From Chitinibacter sp. GC72 (lineage in GTDB: Bacteria > Pseudomonadota > Gammaproteobacteria > Burkholderiales > Chitinibacteraceae), in assembly GCF_009760905.1 (NCBI RefSeq), contig NZ_VIRW01000012.1:1-64000 (forward strand): a stretch of 64,000 nucleotides of DNA, in the 5' to 3' direction. The translations under genes and the position numbers were made by a program. Positions 52,903-61,683 of the stretch are shown piece after piece. The notes under the pieces are model-generated. The model had not been told where the DNA came from and did no database searches. It saw nothing but the letters and a program-made list of their open reading frames with translations. The first letter of the stretch is position 1, and every line of letters begins with the position of its first letter.

Positions 52903-53745
52903 TCACAAATAATGAGCCAGGCTAGCTAGGGCAAAGCAGCCTGTCCACGCCGTTATCAGCAATATCCAGGCTGCCTGTCGTTTTCTATGCAAGCCAATTG
53001 CTAGCAGTGCCAGCCACACAAAGGTCGCTGCAGTTCCCCAGTAATTATTCCCTATGCCCAGCAAATAGCTATTGCTCACGCCCAGTAGCAGCCAAGGTGC
53101 ACTGGCCAGCATGCATTTATGCGGCAGACTGGCTTCTTGATCGGGGGCCAGGCTGGGCAGGGCTTGCAGTAAGGGGCCGATAAATGCCTCTGGCTCGTGT
53201 TTGATTCCTTTCACCAAAGCCAGACTTGGGCCGCTGGCTATTCCGGCGGCCAGCAGAATACTAGGTAATCCCAGGCTCGATTCTGCGCCGGGTAGCGGGT
53301 CGATCTGCTCATCGACTGGTCTGGGTTTGGCTTGTCGGTACACGCGGATAATTTGCCAGCTTGCGCCGCCTAGGCCCAGGCACCAGGTGGCAAATTGCAA
53401 GCTGGCCGGCAGACGTTGAAATCCAAGCAAAAGCGCCAGCATACAGCCGGTAAACAGTAGGGCATCGTTGCTTTTTTGCTGGAAAAAATCGGTGATGTAT
53501 CTGGCGCTGCCCTGATAAAGCAAGATGCCGCGGATATTAAGCCTCAGGAGTATTGGGCTGAGTAGCTTGATTCCAAAGAGTTTTAGGCATATACCCATGG
53601 TTTTTGTGCGGTAGTTTTTTTCGGTGGCTGGTAAGGCCTGAGCGATTTCCAGCCAGTACCACTGGCGCGCATGGCCGGATTCCAGATCGGAGATCTGCTG
53701 AATAATCTGCTTCTGTTCGCCAGGGCTGAATGCTTTGGGGCGCAT
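52903..53745 (-). CDS. Hypothetical multi-pass membrane protein
   Basis: A 280-residue protein. The soluble N-terminus (about 1-90: FSPGEQKQIIQQISDLESGH) faintly recalls the first helix of TPM-type domains. Hydrophobic helices follow at about 92-112, 115-133, 160-180, 212-235 and 240-278. I do not recognise the family. It begins two bases after the ubiA stop, so it is in the ubiCA transcript. The region TMGICLKLFGIKLLSPILLR uses rare ATA and CTA codons and coincides with a repeat-like 49-bp stretch (53548-53596). Confidence 0.7.
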   Translation of the reverse strand: MRPKAFSPGEQKQIIQQISDLESGHARQWYWLEIAQALPATEKNYRTKTMGICLKLFGIKLLSPILLRLNIRGILLYQGSARYITDFFQQKSNDALLFTGCMLALLLGFQRLPASLQFATWCLGLGGASWQIIRVYRQAKPRPVDEQIDPLPGAESSLGLPSILLAAGIASGPSLALVKGIKHEPEAFIGPLLQALPSLAPDQEASLPHKCMLASAPWLLLGVSNSYLLGIGNNYWGTAATFVWLALLAIGLHRKRQAAWILLITAWTGCFALASLAHYL

Positions 53746-53746
53746 C

Positions 53747-54610
53747 TTAACGTAGCCAGAAATCGCACAAAATGGCTAGAAATAGCAGCGCACCTATCCG
53801 GTTATTGCTGAGAAATGCTGCAAAGCAGGCGGCTCTGTCGCGGTGACGAATTTGCGGATATTGTGACGCCACCAGCAGGGCGCAAGCACCCAGCCCAAGA
53901 TAGTAAGCGTAACCCATTCCCGACTCGATCCCGATCCAGCCCATCAGTAGCAGAAATCCGGTGTGGCAGAGCATCACCGCCAGTACATCGTGCCTGCCAA
54001 AAGTAATGGCCGATGTTTTGATCCCGATTTTCAAATCATCAGGCTTATCAACAATGGCGTATTCGGTGTCGTAAGCAATGGTCCAGAGCAGATTGGCCAG
54101 CATGAGTACCCACGCGATCAGTGGCACCGCCCCGGTCTGCGCTGCAAAAGCCATCGGAATCCCAAAACTGAAGGCAATGCCAAGATAGGCCTGGGGAATG
54201 GCCAGAAAGCGCTTGGTGAAGGGGTAGGAGGCAGCCAGAAAGGTCGCTGGCAGTGTCAGAAGCAGCGTCAGAGTGTTGAGTGGCAGTGCAATCAATAACG
54301 CTGTAACGGTCAGCGCAGCAGCCAGATAAAGTGCTTCGCGTGATTTGATCTCACCAGAGGCCAGTGGGCGCAGTTTGGTGCGCTCAACGTGGCCATCGAA
54401 ATTCCGATCCGCCCAGTCGTTGATTACGCAGCCTGCCGAGCGCATCAGAAATGTGCCCAGGCAAAAAATGAGTAGCAGTTGCCAATCTGGCGCGCCCCGC
54501 GCCGCCAGCCATAATCCCCACAGCGTCGGCCAGAGCAGCAATAAAGTGCCGATCGGTTTATCCATCCGGGCCAGGCGGTAATAGGCAGAGAGTCGTTGTT
54601 TGTAGGTCAT
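53747..54610 (-). CDS. ubiA: 4-hydroxybenzoate polyprenyltransferase
   Basis: A 287-residue membrane prenyltransferase of ubiquinone synthesis with eight or nine helices. The first Asp-rich motif is [20 protein letters not shown]; the second is [20 protein letters not shown]. Both bind the Mg-diphosphate of the polyprenyl donor. The start overlaps the ubiC stop (ATGA), the usual ubiC-ubiA operon. Confidence 0.96.
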   Translation of the reverse strand: MTYKQRLSAYYRLARMDKPIGTLLLLWPTLWGLWLAARGAPDWQLLLIFCLGTFLMRSAGCVINDWADRNFDGHVERTKLRPLASGEIKSREALYLAAALTVTALLIALPLNTLTLLLTLPATFLAASYPFTKRFLAIPQAYLGIAFSFGIPMAFAAQTGAVPLIAWVLMLANLLWTIAYDTEYAIVDKPDDLKIGIKTSAITFGRHDVLAVMLCHTGFLLLMGWIGIESGMGYAYYLGLGACALLVASQYPQIRHRDRAACFAAFLSNNRIGALLFLAILCDFWLR

Positions 54611-55143
54611 GGCGTTGGCTGGCGATTAAATGGCGCTAAAAATACTTCGGTGACCAACAGCTGATCCCGGCCAGAATAAAAAAACGAGCGGCGCGCCCAC
54701 AGTGTGGCTGCTTGCGGCCCAGCAGCAGCCACGGCTTTTTGCCATAGCGGATGACGGCGATCGATTTGGCAAAAAGCTAGGCGCGAGCGTTGTATGGTCG
54801 GATCGGCAAACAGCAGGGCTCCCAGAGGCTTGCTGCCGGTGCGGCCCAGCAAATGAAAGCCACGGCGCAGGCTGTCTGGGCTGGTGATGCTATGGGCGAA
54901 AACCAGCGCCTGATCTGCTGAGCACAAGAGTACCTCGCGCGTGGCGAGCGATTGTGCGGGTGATGAGAAAAACAGGCTTTCGTCCTGATGCGCCGGATAT
55001 AAACCCTGGCACAGCACGCGCAGTGAAAAATCCGGAAAGTGGCCGATCAGGCGGCGTGTGAGTGAGCCGCGTTCGCTCAGCCAGGGGCGTAAATGGCGGG
55101 GGGCGCGTGCTAGCGTGCTGCGCCAAAATACAAAGTCATGCAT
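54607..55143 (-). CDS. ubiC: Chorismate lyase
   Basis: A 178-residue enzyme that makes 4-hydroxybenzoate and pyruvate from chorismate, the first step of ubiquinone synthesis. The motif [18 protein letters not shown], the Arg and [15 protein letters not shown], and [20 protein letters not shown] with the C-terminal Glu are those of UbiC. The ATG at 55143 has no clear ribosome-binding site; a TTG at 55164 is the alternative. ubiA follows with a four-base overlap. Confidence 0.92.
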   Translation of the reverse strand: MHDFVFWRSTLARAPRHLRPWLSERGSLTRRLIGHFPDFSLRVLCQGLYPAHQDESLFFSSPAQSLATREVLLCSADQALVFAHSITSPDSLRRGFHLLGRTGSKPLGALLFADPTIQRSRLAFCQIDRRHPLWQKAVAAAGPQAATLWARRSFFYSGRDQLLVTEVFLAPFNRQPTP

Positions 55144-55251
55144 ACGAGGTAAATCAATGGGCAAGGCTTTGATTATGCCACAAGAGGCTGGGCGCTTCTG
55201 CCTAGGAATGACCGCAATAAAGTGCCTGTAGGTATGATATTAGGTGTTGCT

Positions 55252-55300
55252 GGGTATATCGATCAAGCCTTTATAGAAAAAGGCTTGCATGGATATACCC
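55252..55300. repeat. 49-bp GGGTAT palindromic repeat, copy E
   Basis: The ends GGGTATATC and GATATACCC pair perfectly, and the inner CAAGCCTTT and AAAGGCTTG pair perfectly too, so almost the whole element is one hairpin. It lies five bases past the flagellin stop. An extra GTGCCTGTAGGTATG just upstream of ubiC's side (55222-55236) resembles the start of copy D. Confidence 0.88.
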
Positions 55301-55305
55301 TGTGA

Positions 55306-56130
55306 TTACCGCAGCAGACTCAAGACCTGTTTGCCAGATGCATTGGCTTGCGCCTGCATCGCCAGCTCGGCTTGACCGCGGATTGAGTTTTGGACCTGCT
55401 GCGTGCTTTGCGCGGCAAAATCAGTGTCGGCAATCCGGCTGCGCGATGCAGACTGGTTTTCTACGGTTGTGCGCAAACTGCTGATGCTGTTCTCCAGCCC
55501 GGATTGAAAAGCGCCCAGATTGCTGCGCTCTGCACTGATACGCTGTAGATCCTGATCGAGCGAATCAAGGCTGGCACTGGCGGCGCTGATGCTGGACAGG
55601 TTGATCTGCCCTGTGCTGCTTAAGCCATTGCTGCCGCCCAAATTGCTCGTATTCAGGTTGAGCTGTTGATTGCTGTTTGCGCCGGCCTGGAATGAAAAAC
55701 CGCCACCTTGCAAAATCGCCTGACCGTTAAATTCGGTATTCCGGATGATGTCGGTATTGCTCTGGCTGAGTTGATCAGCCTCTGCTTGTAGTGCTTGTCG
55801 ATCGCTGGCTGACAGGGTGCTATTGCCAGCTGCAACAGCCAGTTCGCGAATCCGCTGGGTATTATCGGAAATCGATGAAATGGCACCTTCGGCGGTTTGC
55901 GCAAGCGAAACGGCATCGTTCAGATTGCGGATGCCTTGGCTATTGCCGATGATTTGCGCGGCAAAGCGTTCGATAATGGCCGAGCCAGCCGCATCGTCAG
56001 CCGCGCGATTGATGCGCTGGCCGGATGACAGGCTGGCAATGGTTTGTGACGCTTGGGTTTGTGAATTTTGCGTCGCGTTGTTGCGCGGCGCTGACAGCGC
56101 GTTGAGATTGCTGCTTGAATTGATGACCAT
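55306..56130 (-). CDS. fliC: Flagellin
   Basis: A 274-residue flagellin, short because the variable central domain is small. N-terminal D0/D1: ASLSSGQRINRAADDAAGSA and NLNDAVSLAQTAEGAISSIS. C-terminal: SRIADTDFAAQSTQQVQNSI and ending KQVLSLLR. It polymerises into the filament after export by the flagellar type III system. GGAGG supports the second of two adjacent ATGs (56130). I see no good FliA promoter within 100 bases upstream, unlike the che operon. No fliD, fliS or flaG is adjacent, so the gene is isolated. Confidence 0.95.
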   Translation of the reverse strand: MVINSSSNLNALSAPRNNATQNSQTQASQTIASLSSGQRINRAADDAAGSAIIERFAAQIIGNSQGIRNLNDAVSLAQTAEGAISSISDNTQRIRELAVAAGNSTLSASDRQALQAEADQLSQSNTDIIRNTEFNGQAILQGGGFSFQAGANSNQQLNLNTSNLGGSNGLSSTGQINLSSISAASASLDSLDQDLQRISAERSNLGAFQSGLENSISSLRTTVENQSASRSRIADTDFAAQSTQQVQNSIRGQAELAMQAQANASGKQVLSLLR

Positions 56131-56238
56131 CATGCACCTCCGCTTACGGAATATCCAATGCGTTCAGCTATCAAATTACAATGATTTCAGATGTTTAGCG
56201 AATCATGGTGACTGACGGTTTGATGCACGATGTAGATC

Positions 56239-57294
56239 TTAGTTCCAGTAAATGGGCTCGGATTCGATAGCGACGCCAAATTGCGCGAGCACAGCCTGTT
56301 GGACTTTCTGCTCCAGCAGTTTCACATCGCGCTGCTTGGCTCCGCCATGATTAACCATCACTAGCGCCTGCTTGGCAAACATGCCTACGGGACCCAGTTG
56401 GCGACCTTTCCAGCCTGCCTGCTCAATTAGCCAGCCGGCCGCGAGCTTACTGCGCTGGGGGTCGACGGCGTACATCACCAGCTCTGGATATTGCGCTTTG
56501 AGTGCTTGTGCCTGCCCGAGTGCAATAATCGGGTTTTTGAAATAACTGCCTGCATTACCGATTTGGGCCGGGTCAGGCAATTTGCGCTGGCGCACATTGA
56601 TTACGGCTTGCGCGACATTTGTTGGGGTGGCGGCAAGGCCAAGCGTGGCCAGCTCGTTTTCAATATCGCCGTAGCTGGTTTTGGTTTGATGCGCTTTAGG
56701 TAGGCGGAAAACCACTTCCAGAATGCACCAATCCACGCCGCCAGCCTGCTTGAAGACACTATCGCGATACGCAAAACAGCAAGCTTCGCGGTCAAACAGG
56801 CGGATTTCGCCGCTATGCAAATGAATCGCGGTCAGCTGGTGAAAATAATCCTTGATCTCAACGCCGTAAGCGCCGATGTTCTGCACTGGCGATGCGCCCA
56901 CCGTGCCAGGGATGAGCGACAGATTTTCCAGCCCACCCCAGCCTTGCGTCAGTGTCCACTGGACGAATTCATGCCAGTTTTCACCCGCTTGCGCGGCGAC
57001 GTACCAGGCCGCTTCGTCCTCAGCTTGCAGGATTTTGCCGCGCAAATCCATTTTTAGCACCAGCCCGTGAACCAGCTCGGGTAGGACCAGATTTGATCCA
57101 CCACCCAGAATAAACCACGGCAAAGCCCGCAATTGTGTATCGGCAATACAGCGCTGCAGCTGGTCAATGCTGCTAATGGCCACAAAGTGCTCGGCGTGTG
57201 CTTGCAAACCAAAGGTGTTGAGCTGGGTGAGTGGGTAATGAGTCTGAATCTGTGGCATTGGCGACGGGTGAGTGGGTGATGAAGGCAGTTGCAT
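56239..57294 (-). CDS. murB: UDP-N-acetylenolpyruvoylglucosamine reductase
   Basis: A 351-residue FAD enzyme reducing UDP-GlcNAc-enolpyruvate to UDP-MurNAc in peptidoglycan synthesis. FAD motif WFILGGGSNLVLPE, substrate loop PGTVGASPVQNIGAYGVEIK, catalytic Ser in IGNAGSYFKNP, and the C-terminal Glu in IESEPIYWN. It is the type I (E. coli-like) form. GAGGATAAT supports the ATG at 57294 despite a 12-residue Ser/Pro-rich extension before PQIQTHYPLTQLNTFG. Confidence 0.96.
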   Translation of the reverse strand: MQLPSSPTHPSPMPQIQTHYPLTQLNTFGLQAHAEHFVAISSIDQLQRCIADTQLRALPWFILGGGSNLVLPELVHGLVLKMDLRGKILQAEDEAAWYVAAQAGENWHEFVQWTLTQGWGGLENLSLIPGTVGASPVQNIGAYGVEIKDYFHQLTAIHLHSGEIRLFDREACCFAYRDSVFKQAGGVDWCILEVVFRLPKAHQTKTSYGDIENELATLGLAATPTNVAQAVINVRQRKLPDPAQIGNAGSYFKNPIIALGQAQALKAQYPELVMYAVDPQRSKLAAGWLIEQAGWKGRQLGPVGMFAKQALVMVNHGGAKQRDVKLLEQKVQQAVLAQFGVAIESEPIYWN

Positions 57295-57340
57295 ATTATC
57301 CTCTAGCTGGCGATGACTTTGGAGGAAAAATATAGATTGG

Positions 57341-57389
57341 GGGTATTGCTTTCCGAGTATTGTATGGATTGATTCTAATGGCTATACCC
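57341..57389. repeat. 49-bp GGGTAT palindromic repeat, copy F
   Basis: The ends are GGGTATTGC and GCTATACCC. Read in reverse, GGGTATAGCCATTAGAATCAATCCA aligns with reversed copy A. It lies six bases past the stop of the 158-residue gene and 46 before the murB start. Confidence 0.85.
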
Positions 57390-57395
57390 TTGCTC

Positions 57396-57872
57396 TCAAG
57401 GGCGATTGCCCAAGTGCCAGCGGGCGCAATACCATTTGGTTTCTTCCGGGCCTACTTCAACGAGGACACTGCCAAATTTGGATAGCCAGCGCGGATAGGG
57501 ACCTGCCAATTGCACAAAGGCAAATCCCATCCGTGATTCGATGTTCTTCTTGACGTCTGAGAGCGGTTTTTTAATCAGCGCGCCGACCATGAGGGCGCCA
57601 GACTCGGGGACGTTCACAAACACTTCTTCGGTTTGATTACCCGCCAAGTCCGCTTTTTGGGCGTCGAACCATTCGGCTTCACCCCAGGTTCGGATGGGTT
57701 GCTGCAGATATTGGCGGAAATAGCTGCGCCAATAATCGGTCGACCATTCGCTGCGGCAGGCCAGCGCGTTTTCAACTTTGTCACCAAAATGGCTGGGGAC
57801 GGCTGCGTAGGTCGTGGGTATAAAAAAAGCCACCGTTAGACCGAGCAAAATCAGTGATTTTAATCGACCCAT
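57396..57872 (-). CDS. Hypothetical exported protein
   Basis: A 158-residue protein with signal LILLGLTVAFFIPTTYAAVP. The mature part has two Cys (ALACRSEWS, WYCARWH), many Trp, and SHFGDKVENALACRSEW, PYPRWLSKFGSVLVEV. I do not recognise the family. AAGGAG is seven bases before the ATG. It lies between ppc and murB on the same strand, with a 49-bp palindrome at its 3' end. Confidence 0.75.
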   Translation of the reverse strand: MGRLKSLILLGLTVAFFIPTTYAAVPSHFGDKVENALACRSEWSTDYWRSYFRQYLQQPIRTWGEAEWFDAQKADLAGNQTEEVFVNVPESGALMVGALIKKPLSDVKKNIESRMGFAFVQLAGPYPRWLSKFGSVLVEVGPEETKWYCARWHLGNRP

Positions 57873-57915
57873 TGGTGGCTCCTTTGCGGATTGACGCTAG
57901 CGCCAATCTAGATCA

Positions 57916-60672
57916 TTAACCGCTGTTACGCAGGCCTGCTGCAACGCCATTAATCGTTAGATGAACTGCATGGCGCAATTCTTCGCTGTCATCTCCGGCG
58001 CGGATGCGCTTGAGCAACTCAACCTGCAGGTGGTTGAGCGGGTCAAGGTAAGGCAGGCGATTGTCCAAACTGCGCGCCAGCATCGGGTTGTCGCCCAGCA
58101 GCTCTTCGTGGCCGGTGATGGCCAGTACAGCATCGACAGAGCGCTGCCATTCATCCTTGATGCGACCAAAGATGCGCTTGGCAACGTCCTGATCTTGCAC
58201 CAGTTCCGAATAGCGGGCGGCAATTGCGATGTCCGACTTGGCCAAAACCATTTCCATATTCGAGATGGTGGTCTGGAAGAACGGCCAGGTTTTATACAGA
58301 TGATTCAGCGTTTGCAGGCCTTCATCACCCGCTTCGGCGAGGTATTCGCTGATCGCTGCACCAAAGCCGTACCAGCCTGGCAGCATCAAGCGACATTGTG
58401 ACCATGAGAAGACCCAAGGAATTGCGCGCAAATCGGAAATGCTGCTGGTGTTTTTACGTGCAGACGGACGCGAGCCGATGTTCAGATTCGGAATTTCCTT
58501 AATGGGTGTGGCTTCAAGGAAATAGGTAATGAAATCAGGCGTTGCGTAAACCAGATCACGGTAGAAGCGATAGGCTGCGTTTGACAGACGCTCCATCAAG
58601 GCACGGCGTGCCGTCGGGTCTACGTCGTATGGCAGCGGGAAGCTAGCATCGAGCGTAGCGGCGACCAGAATTTCCAGATTGCGTCGACCCACTTCGCGAT
58701 CAGCGTATTTGGCAGTAATCACTTCGCCTTGTTCGGTAATCCGGATCTGACCGTTTACCGAACCAATCGGTTGCGCCAGAATCGCATCGTAAGCTGGACC
58801 ACCACCACGGCCTACTGTACCGCCACGGCCATGGAACAGGCGCAGTTTGATGCCTGCCTGATTAAAGACATCAACCAGGGTCAACTCGGCTTTATACAAT
58901 TCCCAGTTGGAAGTGAGGTAGCCGCCGTCTTTATTCGAATCCGAATAGCCGAGCATGACTTCCTGCACATCGCCACGACACGACAGCAATTGACGCCATT
59001 GTGGAATCGCAAACAGTGCCGTCATGATTTCGCCGCTGGCGCGCAAGTCGCCCGTGGTTTCGAACAGCGGAATGATGTTGACCTTGCTGCGTACGGTTGG
59101 CGCCAGCGAAACCAGACCTACGTCGTTCAGCAGAACGGCAACTTCCAGCATGTCGGATACCGACGCGCAATTCGAAATAATGTAGTTAGGCAAGACGGCT
59201 TCGCCATAACGCGCCTGAATTTCTGCCGCCGCTTTCAGGATGTCGAGCTCTTGCTGAACATCCGGGCTATACGCCACGTCGTGCGGGCAGATCAGTGGGC
59301 GCGGGCTGGCCAGTTCGCGCAACAAAACAACGCGGCGGCTGTTTTCGTCCAGCGCCATATACTCTTCCAGACCTGCGCGGTTAAAGAGTTCGCTGATCAT
59401 TTTTTCATGCAAGCCAGCAAACTGACGCATGTCGATTGGCGCCAGGAAGAAGCCAAAAACCGATACGGCACGCTGCAGGCGACGCAGGCGACCACCTGCC
59501 AGTTTGCCTGCGCCATGTGCTTTCAAGGAGCGGGCAATAATAGCCAGATCAGCGCCAAGCTGATCGGCATTTTCGTAAGGTTGTGCGTGAGCGACATCGT
59601 GCAACTGGTGATGGAAGGTGCCGATTTGAATCGCAGTAGCAAAAATGCGCGATGCAATCGCAGTCACTGCCAAGCGATAAGGCTCCTCAGTTTTGCGTGC
59701 AACGTCATCAGTTGCTGTAGCAGCCAGAGCCGACAAATCCTGATCAACCTGCACCAGACGCGTTGACATCGATAGCTCGCTTTCGAGCTTCAGACATTGT
59801 TGGTAGTAGTAATCAAGCGCTACACCGGCCTGACGCGATACGGCATAGCGCATCACATCGGCGGTAACAAATGGATTACCATCCCGATCACCACCAATCC
59901 AGCTGCCGACTTGAATAAAGTTGGGCAGGTTAACCTGCTCACCGGTCATTTCTGACAACCGATCTTCCATATCCTGATACAGGCGTGGAATTTCGTGCAG
60001 GAAGGTATTGCGGAAGTAGGTGGCACCGTTTTCGATTTCGTCCTGTACAGTCAGCTTGACTGTACGCACTTCACGGGTTTGCCACAAAGTCAGCATCACG
60101 CGTTCCATCGCTTCCTGATTGGCGGCGATTTCTTCAGGCGTCATTTGGCTGCGGTCACGTTGTGTGAGCAAGTCGGCCAAAGCGCGGTGGCATTCCAGAA
60201 TAGTCTTGCGTTTGACCTCGGTCGGGTGCGCAGTCATGACTGGTGCAATCAGCGTGTCGGCCAGCATGGACAAAATTTCTGATGGCTTGACGTTACGGTC
60301 AGTCAATGTTTCCAATACGGCTGAAATGCTGCCACGCTGCGCTTTTGAACCTGCAATCTTGTGAGCACGGCGGCGGCGATTGTGGTGCAAATCCTCTGCT
60401 ATATTGGACAAGTGCGAGAAATAACTGAAGGCCCTGACCAAGGCCATCGTGGTCGGCATGTCCAGAGTAGACAATGAGCGCGCTAGCGCTTTGCCTGCGT
60501 CAGGGTCATGTGCCTGAACGTAGCGAACCGCAAGCTCACGAATCGATTCGATTTGCTCTGCGGTGGCCGAACCGGCCTGTTCGCGAATAGTGTCAGACAA
60601 CAGGGCGGCGAGCAGATCCAAATCACGCTTGAGCGGTAGATCCTTTTCAGCAATAGGTTCGATCACAGACAT
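57916..60672 (-). CDS. ppc: Phosphoenolpyruvate carboxylase
   Basis: A 918-residue enzyme making oxaloacetate from PEP and bicarbonate to refill the TCA cycle. Catalytic His in VMTAHPTEVKRKTIL, the Gly-rich LRLFHGRGGTVGRGGGP loop, GYSDSNKDGGYLTSNW, and the C-terminal INGVAAGLRNSG that binds aspartate as feedback inhibitor. Length is typical. Monocistronic, divergent from the PhzF-like gene. Confidence 0.97.
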   Translation of the reverse strand: MSVIEPIAEKDLPLKRDLDLLAALLSDTIREQAGSATAEQIESIRELAVRYVQAHDPDAGKALARSLSTLDMPTTMALVRAFSYFSHLSNIAEDLHHNRRRRAHKIAGSKAQRGSISAVLETLTDRNVKPSEILSMLADTLIAPVMTAHPTEVKRKTILECHRALADLLTQRDRSQMTPEEIAANQEAMERVMLTLWQTREVRTVKLTVQDEIENGATYFRNTFLHEIPRLYQDMEDRLSEMTGEQVNLPNFIQVGSWIGGDRDGNPFVTADVMRYAVSRQAGVALDYYYQQCLKLESELSMSTRLVQVDQDLSALAATATDDVARKTEEPYRLAVTAIASRIFATAIQIGTFHHQLHDVAHAQPYENADQLGADLAIIARSLKAHGAGKLAGGRLRRLQRAVSVFGFFLAPIDMRQFAGLHEKMISELFNRAGLEEYMALDENSRRVVLLRELASPRPLICPHDVAYSPDVQQELDILKAAAEIQARYGEAVLPNYIISNCASVSDMLEVAVLLNDVGLVSLAPTVRSKVNIIPLFETTGDLRASGEIMTALFAIPQWRQLLSCRGDVQEVMLGYSDSNKDGGYLTSNWELYKAELTLVDVFNQAGIKLRLFHGRGGTVGRGGGPAYDAILAQPIGSVNGQIRITEQGEVITAKYADREVGRRNLEILVAATLDASFPLPYDVDPTARRALMERLSNAAYRFYRDLVYATPDFITYFLEATPIKEIPNLNIGSRPSARKNTSSISDLRAIPWVFSWSQCRLMLPGWYGFGAAISEYLAEAGDEGLQTLNHLYKTWPFFQTTISNMEMVLAKSDIAIAARYSELVQDQDVAKRIFGRIKDEWQRSVDAVLAITGHEELLGDNPMLARSLDNRLPYLDPLNHLQVELLKRIRAGDDSEELRHAVHLTINGVAAGLRNSG

Positions 60673-60778
60673 GGCAATCCAATTTCGGCAAATTCAAGAC
60701 AAAAAAATTTTGAGCATTCTATCAAAAACTCACGATCTCTGCCGCTGATTCAAGCAGAAACTTTCGACGGAAATCTTC

Positions 60779-61615
60779 ATGGCTGCGTATTCATTTTATT
60801 TGACTAGTGTTTTTGCCGAGAAAGCAAGTGCAGGCGACCCTTTGGTCGTTTTTGATCTAGTGGCCTGGCCTGATGAACAGGTGCTGCAAATGATGGCCTA
60901 CCAAATGTGTGGCGAGGTAGCCTTTCTGCATCGTGCTTCAGGTGAGGTGCGCTTTTTTTCTCCGCAGTTTCAATTGCCATTTTCGGCTAAGGGTCTCTTG
61001 GGGGCAGCCTTGGTGTGCCGAGAGCTAGATGGCAGAAATCAGCAGCAACTGAGCTGCGCAACAGGCAGCTATAGCTTGTTCGTTGATGCCAATGGCGTCA
61101 CTTTACAGTCTGCGGCTGGGCGAACCCGCCCGGCCTCTCGTGGGCAGGTTGAGATTGCTTATGCGCTGGGAATTGAAAGCCATGAGATTTTGGCCCCGGT
61201 GCAATTTGTCGATGCCGGTTCAGAGCAATTAATGGTCCAGGTTCGATCTAGGCAGACCGTACTTCAAACCCGCCCGCATTCTGCACTGCTGGCCGAATAT
61301 GCCGATACCCCCAAACAAATCGCGCAAGCCGTGATCTGGCACCGTGATGGCGACATTGTACTGATGCGAAGTTTTACGGCTGATCACTTCAGCATTTATG
61401 AGAATTTTGGCGATGGTAGTGCAGCACTTAATCTAGCCAGCTCTTACCTCGCGAATGGTGGCCGTTTGCCATTTAACGTCAAGATCGAGCAAGGTCACAC
61501 AATTGAAAAATTAATTAGTCGCTTGTCCCTTATTTTTTTACAAATTGATACTAAGCTTGATTTACACATGCGGGGGAAAGTGCTGCTTTTGGGATCTGGT
61601 GAACTAAAAGCATAA
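60779..61615 (+). CDS. PhzF-family isomerase-like protein with altered active-site loop
   Basis: A 278-residue protein with the two-lobed diaminopimelate-epimerase/PhzF fold. Residue Glu46 (CGEVAFLHR) fits the catalytic Glu45 of PhzF. The second-lobe motif is YENFGDGSAALNLASSYL, parallel to the usual EDPATGSA loop. The normally conserved CGHATLGA is replaced by FSAKGLLGAALV. It could be an active isomerase of an unknown substrate or a degenerate member. It diverges from ppc and is 68 bases before the chemoreceptor gene. Confidence 0.8.
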   Translation: MAAYSFYLTSVFAEKASAGDPLVVFDLVAWPDEQVLQMMAYQMCGEVAFLHRASGEVRFFSPQFQLPFSAKGLLGAALVCRELDGRNQQQLSCATGSYSLFVDANGVTLQSAAGRTRPASRGQVEIAYALGIESHEILAPVQFVDAGSEQLMVQVRSRQTVLQTRPHSALLAEYADTPKQIAQAVIWHRDGDIVLMRSFTADHFSIYENFGDGSAALNLASSYLANGGRLPFNVKIEQGHTIEKLISRLSLIFLQIDTKLDLHMRGKVLLLGSGELKA

Positions 61616-61683
61616 GACAATCCTAATGTTTGGTTGTATTGTTGCAAAATTATTATGTTTGATTACAGCGTTGGGAGCAGACT

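Noticed and set aside
58729-59766. 345-residue plus-strand ORF
   Set aside because: It lies entirely antisense to ppc, whose motifs are unmistakable.
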